Source: CAXXOK01 sp035353615 (GTDB lineage Bacteria > Bacillota > Clostridia > Christensenellales > Aristaeellaceae). Taken from it: a stretch of DNA of 64,000 nucleotides. Location of the stretch: positions 62,001-126,000 of the forward strand of contig DAOPZY010000001.1 of assembly GCA_035353615.1 (NCBI GenBank), read 5' to 3'. Below, piece by piece: positions 42,766-51,504 of this stretch. The notes beneath the pieces are model-generated. The model had not been told where the DNA came from. It saw nothing but the letters and a program-made list of their open reading frames with translations, and searched no databases. The translations under genes were made by a program, and so were the position numbers. Numbering within the stretch: the first letter of the stretch is position 1; each line of letters opens with the position of its first letter.

Positions 42766-43272
42766 TTAGAAAAGCCATTTCATTAAATCCGCGCGAATTT
42801 TTCCGTCCTTGTCCACCAAAACCTGCGCATAGGCAACGTTGCCCGCCAACCGCTGGCAGATTGCGCCCGGGTTAATCAGGTAAACGCCGTAAACCATTTC
42901 CAGCAAGGGGTGGTGCGTGTGCCCAAAGAACGCCACCTTCGCGCCCTTGGCTTCCGCCGCGCTGAGATAGCTGCTGTACTCGCTTTTCACCTGAAAGGTG
43001 TGCCCATGCGCGGCCACCATGCGCACGCCGTTTGCCTCAAACAGCTCCATGACGGGCAAATCAAACGCGCCGACATCCCAGTTGCCACGCACTTTATAAA
43101 TCCGTACCTCGGGGGATTTTTCCCGCAGCATCGGTTCCACATAATCCATATCGCGCGCGCCGTCGCCGCAATGCACGCAGATATCAATCGGGGCGCCGCG
43201 CATGGCCATTTCTACCGCGTCGCAAAGCATGCCCCGGTTGCCGTGGCTGTCGCTGAAGGCGACAATTTTCAT
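42766..43272 (-). CDS. YfcE/MJ0936-family metallophosphoesterase
   Basis: The 168-residue protein has the calcineurin-like metal motifs: FSDSHGNRG (D-x-H), HCGDGARD, VRGNWD, AAHGHTF and FGHTHHP. It is a soluble phosphodiesterase with unknown physiological substrate. ATG 43272 has AGGAGG 11 nt upstream, within the end of the preceding gene, whose stop overlaps this leader. The pairing with RNase PH-RdgB is common in Clostridia. Confidence 0.9.
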   Translation of the reverse strand: MKIVAFSDSHGNRGMLCDAVEMAMRGAPIDICVHCGDGARDMDYVEPMLREKSPEVRIYKVRGNWDVGAFDLPVMELFEANGVRMVAAHGHTFQVKSEYSSYLSAAEAKGAKVAFFGHTHHPLLEMVYGVYLINPGAICQRLAGNVAYAQVLVDKDGKIRADLMKWLF

Positions 43273-43274
43273 GT

Positions 43275-44588
43275 TCAAAGCACCTCCTGCAACACTTTCC
43301 GCATGGCTTCGGAGGCTCGCGCCCGGTGGCTTACCCGGTTCTTTTCGTTTTCGCTCATTTGCGCGAAAGTTTTTCCGGACGGATACAGAAACAGCGGATC
43401 ATACCCAAAACCGCTATCGCCACGGTACTCGCTCAGCAGCGTGCCCTCGCACTCCTCCAGCACGGTTTGTGTTGGCTGGGCCGGCAAGGCCAGCGCCATG
43501 GCGCACACAAATTTACAGTTTCGATCCTCCCGGCCCCGCATCTGTTCCAACAGGAGCCGGTTGTTCGCGCCGTCGTCGCCATGCGACCCCGCGTAGCGCG
43601 CGCTGCGCACGCCCGGAGCGCCGCCCAGCGCCTCCACGGCAAGGCCGCTGTCGTCCGCGAGGGTGGGCAAGCCGGTCGCGCGCATCACAGCCTCGGCTTT
43701 CAGGGCTGCGTTGGCCTCGAAGGTATCGCCGTTTTCCTCAATATCCTCCTCAAAGCCCACGTCCCGCATGGTGACCAACTCGCACAAACCGCCCAATATA
43801 GCGCGAAGCTCCTTAAGCTTATGGGCATTCCCGGTGGCCACCACCAGCCTTGGCAGCGGCAACAGCAGATCGCCGTACCCGTGCAAGGCGAGGCGTTGCG
43901 CGCGCATCAGCCCACGGATGCCCATGCGGCCATAGTCCGTTAAGGTTTCCAGCTCGCGTTTGGTAAACGCGCGGCCTTCGCCCGTGCCCTGAAGCTCGAT
44001 AAATTCTCCTTTGTGGTTCATCACAAGGTTCATATCGGCCTGCGCGGCGCTGTCCTCCAGGTAGCACAGGTCCAAAAGCGGCGTGTTTTCCCACAGGCCC
44101 GCGCTGATGGCCGCCACTTGCCCAATCACAGGGTTCTGGGCTAGCAGGCCCGCGTTCATCAGCCGGTGAACAGCCATCACCAGCGCCACATACGCCCCGG
44201 TGACCGACGCGGTGCGCGTGCCTCCGTCCGCCTGCAACACATCGCAATCCAAGGTAATCGTCCGCTCCCCCAACCGTTCCAGATCGACCGCCTGCCGCAG
44301 CGAACGCCCGATCAGCCGCTGAATTTCCACACTGCGGCCATCCCGGTGAACGCCGTCGCGGGCCTTGCGTTTGCCGGTGGAGGCCGGCAGCATGGCGTAC
44401 TCCGCAGTAATCCAGCCGCGCCCCTGCCCGCGCAGGAAGGGCGGCACGCCCTCATCCACGCTCGCGGTGCAGATAACCCGGGTGCTGCCGACCGTTATCA
44501 GGCAACTGCCGCCGGCTGTTTTCACAAAATCAGGTTCAATCGCGCAGGGCCGTGCCTGCATGGGAGAGCGTCCGTCCGTACGGTTCAT
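43275..44588 (-). CDS. rph: Fused RNase PH and RdgB/HAM1 nucleotide pyrophosphatase
   Basis: A 437-residue fusion. Residues 1-240 are RNase PH, the phosphate-dependent 3'-to-5' exonuclease that trims tRNA, with GSTRVICTASVDEGVPPFLRG, SVEIQRLIGRSLRQA and CDVLQADGGTRTASVTGAYV. Residues 245-437 are RdgB/HAM1, which hydrolyses ITP, dITP and XTP, with VVATGNAHKLKELRAILG, TFEANAALKA, LADDSGLAVEALGGAPGV and SGFGYDPLF. The RNase PH part lacks nothing obvious. ATG 44588 follows AAAGGAC. Such fusions occur in some Clostridia. Confidence 0.93.
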   Translation of the reverse strand: MNRTDGRSPMQARPCAIEPDFVKTAGGSCLITVGSTRVICTASVDEGVPPFLRGQGRGWITAEYAMLPASTGKRKARDGVHRDGRSVEIQRLIGRSLRQAVDLERLGERTITLDCDVLQADGGTRTASVTGAYVALVMAVHRLMNAGLLAQNPVIGQVAAISAGLWENTPLLDLCYLEDSAAQADMNLVMNHKGEFIELQGTGEGRAFTKRELETLTDYGRMGIRGLMRAQRLALHGYGDLLLPLPRLVVATGNAHKLKELRAILGGLCELVTMRDVGFEEDIEENGDTFEANAALKAEAVMRATGLPTLADDSGLAVEALGGAPGVRSARYAGSHGDDGANNRLLLEQMRGREDRNCKFVCAMALALPAQPTQTVLEECEGTLLSEYRGDSGFGYDPLFLYPSGKTFAQMSENEKNRVSHRARASEAMRKVLQEVL

Positions 44589-44758
44589 GGATACACCGTC
44601 CTTTTTCAATTGCCTCCGCCGTCGGAGGCGCGTATCGCCGGCACAAGCCTGCCGATCCGGCACAACACCGTAAGGCTTGATGTTTCCGCGCTTTGCCGTT
44701 CCGGCGCAGGAAAAGCCCTCAAAGCCAACCCGCCCAAGGCAAGTATCAAATGTGCCAC

Positions 44759-47700
44759 CTATTTCCGGTATTTCACCTTTACGCCGTCCGGGATGTTGCC
44801 GTCCAGTATCGCGCCTTTATCGCACACCAACTTATAGCGGTAGCTCTTTTCAAACAGGCGTTTCAGCGTCGGTAAGGTTGCGCCCTTTTCCAGCACCAGC
44901 GTACCTTCAAACCCGGTAATTTCCAGGCAGCCGTTTTCGAGGGTCAGCCCTTTGCCGATGGTGATCGTATCCTTCACGGTTCCGTATCCATTGTTGCCGG
45001 AGCCGCTCGCCGTAAACGAGTCCGCGCCCAGCGTAACGTTTTCGCCGATGGTCAGGTTGGTGACGTTACAGCCGGCCAATGCCTGAGTGGCCGCCGTCAC
45101 GTTGCTTTCCAGAGTCAGCGTGTCCTCCACCGTCACGCCTGAGAGGCTGTTGCTTGCCAGATACGCGTCTTGCGGAATCGTGAGCTGGTAGGCATGATAG
45201 TCGCTCAGACCAAAAGGCGCGATCCCTTCCAAATTCGGAAAACGGATGTCGACCATCTCCGTAGATTCCCGTCCGTTTGGCACATATGCGTGGCGGCAAA
45301 TGTAATTGATATGGTCATAAATAAAGTATCTCAAACTCTGCTTGCCGGATTTCACCGTTTTCGGATTATACGCGTCTAACCCATCAGCGGTAAAGCCAAC
45401 CAAATTGGAGCCGATAACACGTACATTGTCAGATTCATCGATGCCCGCCCGCAAATACTCATAAATTGAATATTCTCCCGGGCCAAAACGCAGCGAATCC
45501 ACATCCTCCGCATCATATTCCAAATCGGGATAACCGTTGAAGGTATAATTTGAAATTCCCGTAAGCGTTGTGGGGAAATGAATCCGTTCAGGCTGTATCA
45601 GCCATTCCGACAGCGCGCTGCAAGCCCGTTCCAACCCGGCGATATAAATCTGATCCCCGTTCTTGTTTAAAAATTCATTTGTGATAAAGCGTACCGGCAA
45701 GCCATTGTATTCGGCTGGGATATTCAGCACTTTCGCAGGCAGGCAGTAGCCGGTTAGCGCGATTCCATCCTGATATGGCTCAAATGTGTACAGGTTAAAC
45801 GGCTCCCCAAACGACTGATCCGAGGATTGCACTTCTCCGATTTCAAAAAGCAATGCCATCGCCAGCGCAAGGGCCAATAAGGATTGCAGCACAATCCGGA
45901 GCGCTTTGTTCATTTGCTTTTCAGGCTTGAAGCCGAGAATCCCCGCGAGCATCGCAAGCGCCGTTACCCCGCAGGCAACGCAGGCAATCTCCCACACCAT
46001 GGCAGATAACAGCAGGATCAGCGCATGTACACACACGGCAAACGTCAGGTACAGTTGATGTCCTGTTCCGCGTATCGGGCGGTCGGTCAGGCGAGAGCCC
46101 AGCAGCCAATAGGATACCAGATACGTTGCGCTCAAAGCTGCCGCGCGCACCCATAAAAGGCTATGCCCCGCCAGCAGGAGGCCGCCAACTGTCCATGGGA
46201 TTACTGCAATCAAACACAACGCCAGTTGTTTACGTCCATGGTTTTGGGGTTTCACAATTGGCGAATGGAAAATGATGTGAATGCAAGCCAGATAAACCGC
46301 AACCTGAGGCACCGCAATCCAAAGAGTCGCGACATGCGTGACCGTCCAGGCAAACCACAGCCACATGGCAATGGCCGTCAGGGCCATGCCGGCGATCAAC
46401 CGCAGCAGATACCCCGTGGAAAGGGGCGCGTTCGCCTCCGCCCGCGCCTGCCGGTTCCGCCGGATGTACAGCCGAAACGCAATCAGGTAGGTGAACAGAT
46501 AAACCAGAATCTGAACGCCGTAGCTGATCGGATTGCCACAGTTGGCCACGAGATACGCAAGCACCGCCAAGCCGCCGACAATGAGGCCGGCCAAACGGGA
46601 CGCTCCCCTTTTCTTCGTTTTGGGGGCAGGCTCCGGTCCATCTTGCGGGTCCTGAATGTCCTTCTTATCTTTCGGCTCGGGGGTAGGATCCGCCTTGATT
46701 TCCTTCCCCACTTGCGTTTGTTCAGTGCTCAAGCGCTTGCCTTGTCTGAATGCCTCGGGGTTCAATTCGGAGCCGTCCTCCTCCTCATCCTCAAAAGGAG
46801 TGTCAGACAGGATCGTGTGCTCTGCGATTTCCGTGTGCCCGATTTCTGAATCGGGGTTGGAGGGTTCGTTCGGTAGAATCTGCTGGGACAGTTCGTTCTC
46901 CGGGTAGGCGATTGTCTTTTCGTAATCCGGTTCATCCGTCTGGCGTTGCGGATCATCCAGTTTAGGCGTTATCGGTTGCGGTTTGATTTCGGGGGTCGTC
47001 TGCGGTTCGCCGCTGCGGTTCGCGTCTGCGGGCAGGGCTTCCGTCAGCGCTTTTTCCAACGTTGCGATGTCCGCATAACGGTCCTTGGCATTCAGGGAAA
47101 GCCCCTTCATCAGCGCCGCCTCAAAGGCCGGGGCGATGGCAACGCCAAGGGCGGAAGGCGGCTGAAGATCGTCATTATCATAGGCGCGCTCCAGCGAGGC
47201 CAGAGGTTTCTGGCCGGTCAGGGCATAGTAAAGGGTGCCGCAAAGCGCATATTCGTCTGTGCGCGCATCCTGCACGCTATTGGTGCGGTACTGTTCCGGC
47301 GGAGCATAACCGGGGCGCAGGTTGGTGGAATGATCGGATTCCACATCCGTCTGATAATGATTGGCCGCGCCAAAATCGAGCAGCACGGCCCGGCCGGTAT
47401 CCGCGCGGAACATGATGTTATCCGGGCTGATGTCCCTGTGGATAATCCGCTTTCCATGCACCTGCGTAAGCGCCGAAAAAATCGGCCCCAGCATCCGCAT
47501 CAGCGCCGCGGGCGCAATTCGACCGCCGGCGCTCGCCACCCGGGCGCGCAAGGTTTCCCCTTGGATATATTCCATCACAATGTACAGGGTGGAATTGGCG
47601 CGAAACACGTCAAACACATTGACGATATCGGGCACGTTGTTCAGTTTGGCAATGGTACGCGCCTCGGTGATGCTCCGCTCCAGACCCTTTTCAAACGCGA

Positions 47701-48004
47701 GCTGGCTCTGATCGTCATACGCCACCAGATAGCTCTGCCCTTCCGCGCGGCTAATCAGCTCGCCCGGAAAATATTCCTTGATGGCGATGCGGCGCTCCAA
47801 AAGGAGGTCCATGCCGATATAGGTAATGCCAAACCCGCCCCGCCCCAACGCCTTGCCGATGACATAGCGGTTTTTGACAATGCTGAAAGGCAATTTCCCG
47901 CTGCCGTTGGTGCGAAGCCGGTTATCATACCCGCAAACCGGGCAACGCTGGTTCTCTGTTTCCATAGGCTCCATGCACTGAAAGCACAGCTTTTTAGGGT
48001 CCAT
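44759..48004 (-). CDS. Membrane Ser/Thr protein kinase with zinc ribbon and BspA-like ectodomain
   Basis: A 1081-residue protein. Residues 5-25 form a zinc ribbon (CFQCMEPMETENQRCPVCG). Residues 45-315 are a Hanks-type kinase with GRGGFGITYIG, IAIKEYFP, HRDISPDNIMF near 188 and LLDFGAAN near 210; the catalytic-loop Lys is Ser, as is common in this clostridial type. A Pro/Glu/Asp-rich linker (about 320-460) leads into about eight helices, then an outer region (about 765-1081) with leucine-rich BspA-like elements such as FPTTLTGISNYTFNGYPDL and LTIGENVTLGADSFT. It would link an outside cue to phosphorylation of cytosolic targets. An extended -10 lies at 48122-48127 (minus). No PP2C phosphatase was seen nearby. 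Confidence 0.88.
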   Translation of the reverse strand: MDPKKLCFQCMEPMETENQRCPVCGYDNRLRTNGSGKLPFSIVKNRYVIGKALGRGGFGITYIGMDLLLERRIAIKEYFPGELISRAEGQSYLVAYDDQSQLAFEKGLERSITEARTIAKLNNVPDIVNVFDVFRANSTLYIVMEYIQGETLRARVASAGGRIAPAALMRMLGPIFSALTQVHGKRIIHRDISPDNIMFRADTGRAVLLDFGAANHYQTDVESDHSTNLRPGYAPPEQYRTNSVQDARTDEYALCGTLYYALTGQKPLASLERAYDNDDLQPPSALGVAIAPAFEAALMKGLSLNAKDRYADIATLEKALTEALPADANRSGEPQTTPEIKPQPITPKLDDPQRQTDEPDYEKTIAYPENELSQQILPNEPSNPDSEIGHTEIAEHTILSDTPFEDEEEDGSELNPEAFRQGKRLSTEQTQVGKEIKADPTPEPKDKKDIQDPQDGPEPAPKTKKRGASRLAGLIVGGLAVLAYLVANCGNPISYGVQILVYLFTYLIAFRLYIRRNRQARAEANAPLSTGYLLRLIAGMALTAIAMWLWFAWTVTHVATLWIAVPQVAVYLACIHIIFHSPIVKPQNHGRKQLALCLIAVIPWTVGGLLLAGHSLLWVRAAALSATYLVSYWLLGSRLTDRPIRGTGHQLYLTFAVCVHALILLLSAMVWEIACVACGVTALAMLAGILGFKPEKQMNKALRIVLQSLLALALAMALLFEIGEVQSSDQSFGEPFNLYTFEPYQDGIALTGYCLPAKVLNIPAEYNGLPVRFITNEFLNKNGDQIYIAGLERACSALSEWLIQPERIHFPTTLTGISNYTFNGYPDLEYDAEDVDSLRFGPGEYSIYEYLRAGIDESDNVRVIGSNLVGFTADGLDAYNPKTVKSGKQSLRYFIYDHINYICRHAYVPNGRESTEMVDIRFPNLEGIAPFGLSDYHAYQLTIPQDAYLASNSLSGVTVEDTLTLESNVTAATQALAGCNVTNLTIGENVTLGADSFTASGSGNNGYGTVKDTITIGKGLTLENGCLEITGFEGTLVLEKGATLPTLKRLFEKSYRYKLVCDKGAILDGNIPDGVKVKYRK

Positions 48005-48400
48005 TGCGCCACACACTCCCGAGATTGGTTTATTTGTAAGTTAGGAACAGCCACGCCCGCTGGATTCGGGCATGGGCGATGCGATTGATGCGACCGGGCC
48101 GTCTCGTTGGAATCGGGTTTCAGTATACCATATTTCCGGTGGCAGAGGCCAGATTATACGCCGCTCATTGGAAAAAAATAACGCAAAACCAATCCGCCTG
48201 TCACGCGCCCATGAACGGGGTTTTCTGCCGCCGCGTTCTGCCAAGGCCCTTTCCGCTGTTTCATCATACCCAAATTGCCTCGCCCGCTAGTCTACGCGCA
48301 AGCGACAAAAAACCCGCAGCAAATCTCCGTACCGCCTCAAACCATGGCTTTTTCACCGGCGCAAAAGCTGTGCCAGCCAACAGGCAACGGCGCATGCGCC

Positions 48401-48470
48401 CCGGGGGCAGACGGTTTTGCCCATGCACTCCACAAAGGCTTCGCCCTCGACCCCTTTTCGCTGCGGCGGG
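48401..48470 (+). repeat. Interspersed repeat, copy E (partial)
   Basis: This 70-bp fragment matches the central-to-right part of copy A: CATGCACTCCACAAAGGCTT and CCCCTTTTCGCTGCGGCG. It follows a 12-bp palindrome GGCGCATGCGCC (48389-48400). It is in the 48005-48512 gap, which otherwise shows only the kinase promoter and no gene. Confidence 0.7.
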
Positions 48471-48512
48471 CGCTGTGCTTCAACTCGCGCGGGCTGCCCT
48501 GCGGCAATGTCT

Positions 48513-49967
48513 TTAGCCCATGACCAGCGGCCAGAGGGTGCAACGCTCCACCGATACCCGCCCATCGGCTACCAGCGCAAAGCCGTAATCTTCCCCCTTT
48601 GGGCAGGCCAGCATGCTCATCACCACTGAACCGTCCTGCGCAAACACTTCCACCGTGCTCCCATCCACAACCACGCGCAGCGTTACGCGCCCATCCACCA
48701 TGGGTATCGGCGCTTCGGCATGGGCGCAGGGTTCGGGGCCGCCGTCCGCCGTAAAAGGAAACCCGCACGCGGAACGGTCTACGCGCAGCAAACCGTGGGA
48801 GCACGTGACCGTCGCCTGCTCGTCGCCCGTGCGCAGCACGCACAGGGTCAGCGTCGCGCCTTTCGCCAAAGTAAACGCAAGGGCAACGTCCATACTGGGC
48901 GGCCCCTGCTCAACCAGCACCTTTTGCCCGTCGCACAGCGCAAAGGGGGGCCAGTCCCGCGCCTGCGCACGGTACGCGTTCAACTCCTCAACGGGTTGCT
49001 GGCACAGGCGGCCTTGCCGGTTTAGCGTCAACTCCCTTGGGATGGAAAGGATGCCATTCCACCCGCAACCCTGCGTGTGCATCGGGGTTACCAATCCCCA
49101 GCGGCACATCCAGCCGATCATAACGCGGCGGCCGTCGGCGGTTTGCGTTGTTTGGGGCGCGTAAAAATCCAGTCCCTGTTCCAGCGCCTGCGACGGCGAT
49201 ACCGGTTGGAACCTTCCCCGCCGCTCCACGCCCACAAAACCGGTCACGGGTTGCGCTGGGCCGCATGCCTGCGGCTCCGCGCCCATCTGGCAGGCAATGA
49301 CCACATCCCGCCCCTGCAGGCGAAACGCGTCCGGGCATTCCGCCATGTCGGCAAGCCCATCCAGATAAACGCCCCGGTACCGCCACACCCGCAAATCCGG
49401 GGACGAAAAACGGAGCAACCGCCCCCCGGCAGGCCCCCGGGAAGCCACAATCGCGTCAAAGCCCCCGCGCGCGGCCCGCACTTTGGGGTCGCGGAAATCC
49501 TGCGGCGATGCGCCAACGGGCAACAGCGCCAATGGAATCACCGGATTGCCGGGGTTTTTGACAAAATGCGCGCGATCCTTGCTGACTGCCAGGCATTGCT
49601 GCTGCACGGTTTCTCCATCCCGCACGCACACGCCCGTATACATCAGGTAAAGTTTTCTCCGATGGGTAACGGCGGTTCCTGAAAAACAGCCCTCCGCGTC
49701 CGCCACGGTATCCGGGGCAAGCGCGGCCGGTTCCTCCCGCCATAAAATCATGTCGCGGCTGGTGCAGTAACCCCAGTGCATCGGCCCCCAAACGGTGCTG
49801 TACGGGTGGTACTGGTAAAACAGGCGATAGACGCCCCGATCCAGAGAGAACCCGTTAGGATCGTTCAGCCAACCGGACGGCACGCTGATGTGGAAGCGTG
49901 GGCGCCACCGATCCCCCGCTCGCTGTTGTTGCCGCGCCCATGCTCGTTCTAACGCCTGCGATGCCAT
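48513..49967 (-). CDS. Glycoside hydrolase family 32 (sucrose/fructan hydrolase)
   Basis: The 484-residue enzyme has the GH32 catalytic motifs in order: WLNDPNGF with the nucleophile Asp, FRDPKV with the transition-state Asp and AECPDAF with the acid/base Glu. A C-terminal beta-sandwich with RVTLRVVVDGSTVEVFAQDG closes the protein. No signal peptide is visible, so it acts in the cytosol, like sucrose-6-phosphate hydrolase or a cytosolic fructan hydrolase. No phosphotransferase gene is present nearby, which leaves the form of the imported sugar open. It is divergent from the LacI gene. Confidence 0.92.
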   Translation of the reverse strand: MASQALERAWARQQQRAGDRWRPRFHISVPSGWLNDPNGFSLDRGVYRLFYQYHPYSTVWGPMHWGYCTSRDMILWREEPAALAPDTVADAEGCFSGTAVTHRRKLYLMYTGVCVRDGETVQQQCLAVSKDRAHFVKNPGNPVIPLALLPVGASPQDFRDPKVRAARGGFDAIVASRGPAGGRLLRFSSPDLRVWRYRGVYLDGLADMAECPDAFRLQGRDVVIACQMGAEPQACGPAQPVTGFVGVERRGRFQPVSPSQALEQGLDFYAPQTTQTADGRRVMIGWMCRWGLVTPMHTQGCGWNGILSIPRELTLNRQGRLCQQPVEELNAYRAQARDWPPFALCDGQKVLVEQGPPSMDVALAFTLAKGATLTLCVLRTGDEQATVTCSHGLLRVDRSACGFPFTADGGPEPCAHAEAPIPMVDGRVTLRVVVDGSTVEVFAQDGSVVMSMLACPKGEDYGFALVADGRVSVERCTLWPLVMG

Positions 49968-50007
49968 TCAGCGCGCTTCCCCCTCCGTTGCACAGTTTTT
50001 TTCTTTG

Positions 50008-50034
50008 ATTATACCTGAAATACACATGTATTTC
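50008..50034 (-). promoter_or_regulatory. GH32 promoter with palindromic operator
   Basis: On the minus strand TATAAT (50013-50008) is preceded by the palindrome GAAATAC-N4-GTATTTC (50017-50034), lying between the -10 and the presumed -35 (TGGAAA). The palindrome does not resemble the LacI-type sites at 50158 and 51295, so another regulator may act here. Confidence 0.7.
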
Positions 50035-50157
50035 CATCCTTTTCTAACCGCTCGGATCGTTTTTGGCAAAGCCGGTTCGCCGGCGCATCCCCGCGCCGAT
50101 ACCGTTCCGGTCAGAACCTGACCATAACCGGAGTGGGTAAAAACCCGCGCGGGGGAA

Positions 50158-50196
50158 TGTCATGCGGTTGACAGTCACAGCCCGCCATGCTATTGT
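50158..50196 (+). promoter_or_regulatory. lacI-family gene promoter with overlapping operator
   Basis: The operator TGTCATGCGGTTGACA (50158-50173) ends in the -35 box TTGACA (50168-50173); TATTGT (50191-50196) follows after 17 nt. It matches the site at 51295-51310 in 14 of 16 positions, so the regulator probably represses itself. Confidence 0.8.
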
Positions 50197-50229
50197 GTAT
50201 GCGAATCCATGCAGCGAGGTGAATGCGCC

Positions 50230-51207
50230 ATGGCAACCATCAAGGATGTAGCCGATCGGGCGGGCGTTACCGTAACCACGGTATCCCGGATGCTTAACCG
50301 CCCCGGCAAGGTCCACCCCACCACCATTCGGCGGATACAGCAGGCTATGCGGGAACTGGATTACCGGCCCAATGAAATCGCTCGTTCGCTTTCCAAAAAA
50401 ACGAGCAATATGATTGGCTTGATTGTCCCTTCCGCTCGCAACGCCTTTTTTGCCAAGGTAATCGACAGCACGGAGCGCGCCGCGGCCGCCAACGGCCTCA
50501 AGCTGCTGCTATGCGTTTCCAATCACGAGCGGCAAAAGGAAATCGAGTACTTTTCGATGCTCAAGGCCAACAAGGTGGCGGGCGTGATTATCGCCAGCCA
50601 CACGCAGGATTTGGCGGAAAGCGTGGCGTTTGACGCGCCGATACTTTCCGTTGACCGGATGATTTCGCCGCGCATCCCCTCGGTATGCTCCGACAATTTC
50701 GGCGGCGGCCAGCTGGCCGCGGAGCTGCTGATCCGCAAAGGTTGCAGACGGGTCGCGTATTTCAGCGGCGGCGTTGTGCTTCAGGGCATGAGCGCCTCGC
50801 TGCGTCAGCAGGGTTTTGAGCAAACCCTGCGCGCGCACGGTCTGGAACCGGTCATCCAGACGCATCCGGAGGAACGGTTCATCACCATGGATTATCAGGA
50901 TATGATCGCTGATTTTCTGGCGCTGCATGGGGAAATCGACGGAGCTTTTTGCTCCAACGATGTTCTGGCAGCGGAGCTGATTCGCTCCGTTACCCGTAAG
51001 GGCATTGCCGTACCGGAGCAGCTTCGCGTAATCGGATATGACGATATCGACCTTGCGGCGCTTTTCATGCCCTCCATTACCACCCTTCGGCAGCCGGTGG
51101 AGGATATCAGCCGGTTTGCCGTGGAAAGCATCGCGCACTTTCACGAACGGCCCATACCGTCCCAGACGATTTTTCCGGTGCAGCTGGTGGAACGGGAAAG
51201 CACGTAA
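50230..51207 (+). CDS. LacI-family repressor of the sucrose module
   Basis: A 325-residue regulator with the N-terminal LacI headpiece (ATIKDVADRAGVTVTTVSRMLN and the hinge-proximal YRPNEIARSLSKK) and a periplasmic-binding-protein-like sugar domain (MIGLIVPSARNAFFAKVIDS to VIGYDDIDLAALFMPSITTL). GAGGTG is 7 nt before ATG 50230. The effector is probably sucrose or a product of its breakdown, judged by the neighbours. Operators at 50158, 51208 and 51295 are candidate targets. Confidence 0.92.
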   Translation: MATIKDVADRAGVTVTTVSRMLNRPGKVHPTTIRRIQQAMRELDYRPNEIARSLSKKTSNMIGLIVPSARNAFFAKVIDSTERAAAANGLKLLLCVSNHERQKEIEYFSMLKANKVAGVIIASHTQDLAESVAFDAPILSVDRMISPRIPSVCSDNFGGGQLAAELLIRKGCRRVAYFSGGVVLQGMSASLRQQGFEQTLRAHGLEPVIQTHPEERFITMDYQDMIADFLALHGEIDGAFCSNDVLAAELIRSVTRKGIAVPEQLRVIGYDDIDLAALFMPSITTLRQPVEDISRFAVESIAHFHERPIPSQTIFPVQLVEREST

Positions 51208-51222
51208 TGTAAACCGGTTGCA
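51208..51222 (+). promoter_or_regulatory. LacI-type half-palindromic operator
   Basis: TGTAAACCGGTTGCA resembles the consensus of GalR/LacI proteins (TGTAAACCGGTTTACA). It starts 1 nt after the repressor stop and 83 nt before the sucrose operon promoter. Confidence 0.55.
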
Positions 51223-51292
51223 TGTGGACTCAATACGAAAAACAATCCATCAAATCATCTGTGCAAATGAAAAAGCTGATATGCACGCATGC

Positions 51293-51333
51293 AATGTCAA
51301 TCGGTTGACATTTTGCCGATGCGCGATTATAAT
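51293..51333 (+). promoter_or_regulatory. Sucrose operon promoter with LacI operator
   Basis: A fully consensus promoter, TTGACA (51305-51310), 17 nt and TATAAT (51328-51333), whose -35 is the right half of the inverted repeat AATGTCAA-TCGG-TTGACATT (51293-51312). Repressor binding would block RNA polymerase directly. Confidence 0.9.
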
Positions 51334-51504
51334 CATCTCAGTCCGCAGGCGAACGCGGGCCGCCCAAACGGTCGCCGCGCCTGGCTAGAAATCCGCGCGT
51401 CCCGAGCCGCTGCGGAACGGAACAACATCGATTTTTCCGCCGGATGTCGCAGCGGTTTGCGCGCCTCAGATAAACGATAGGATTGAATAGGAGGAACCCT
51501 TGCA

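Noticed and set aside
46946..48088. Plus-strand frame of 380 codons opposite the kinase gene
   Set aside because: Shadow of the kinase codons, with an Arg/His-rich composition.
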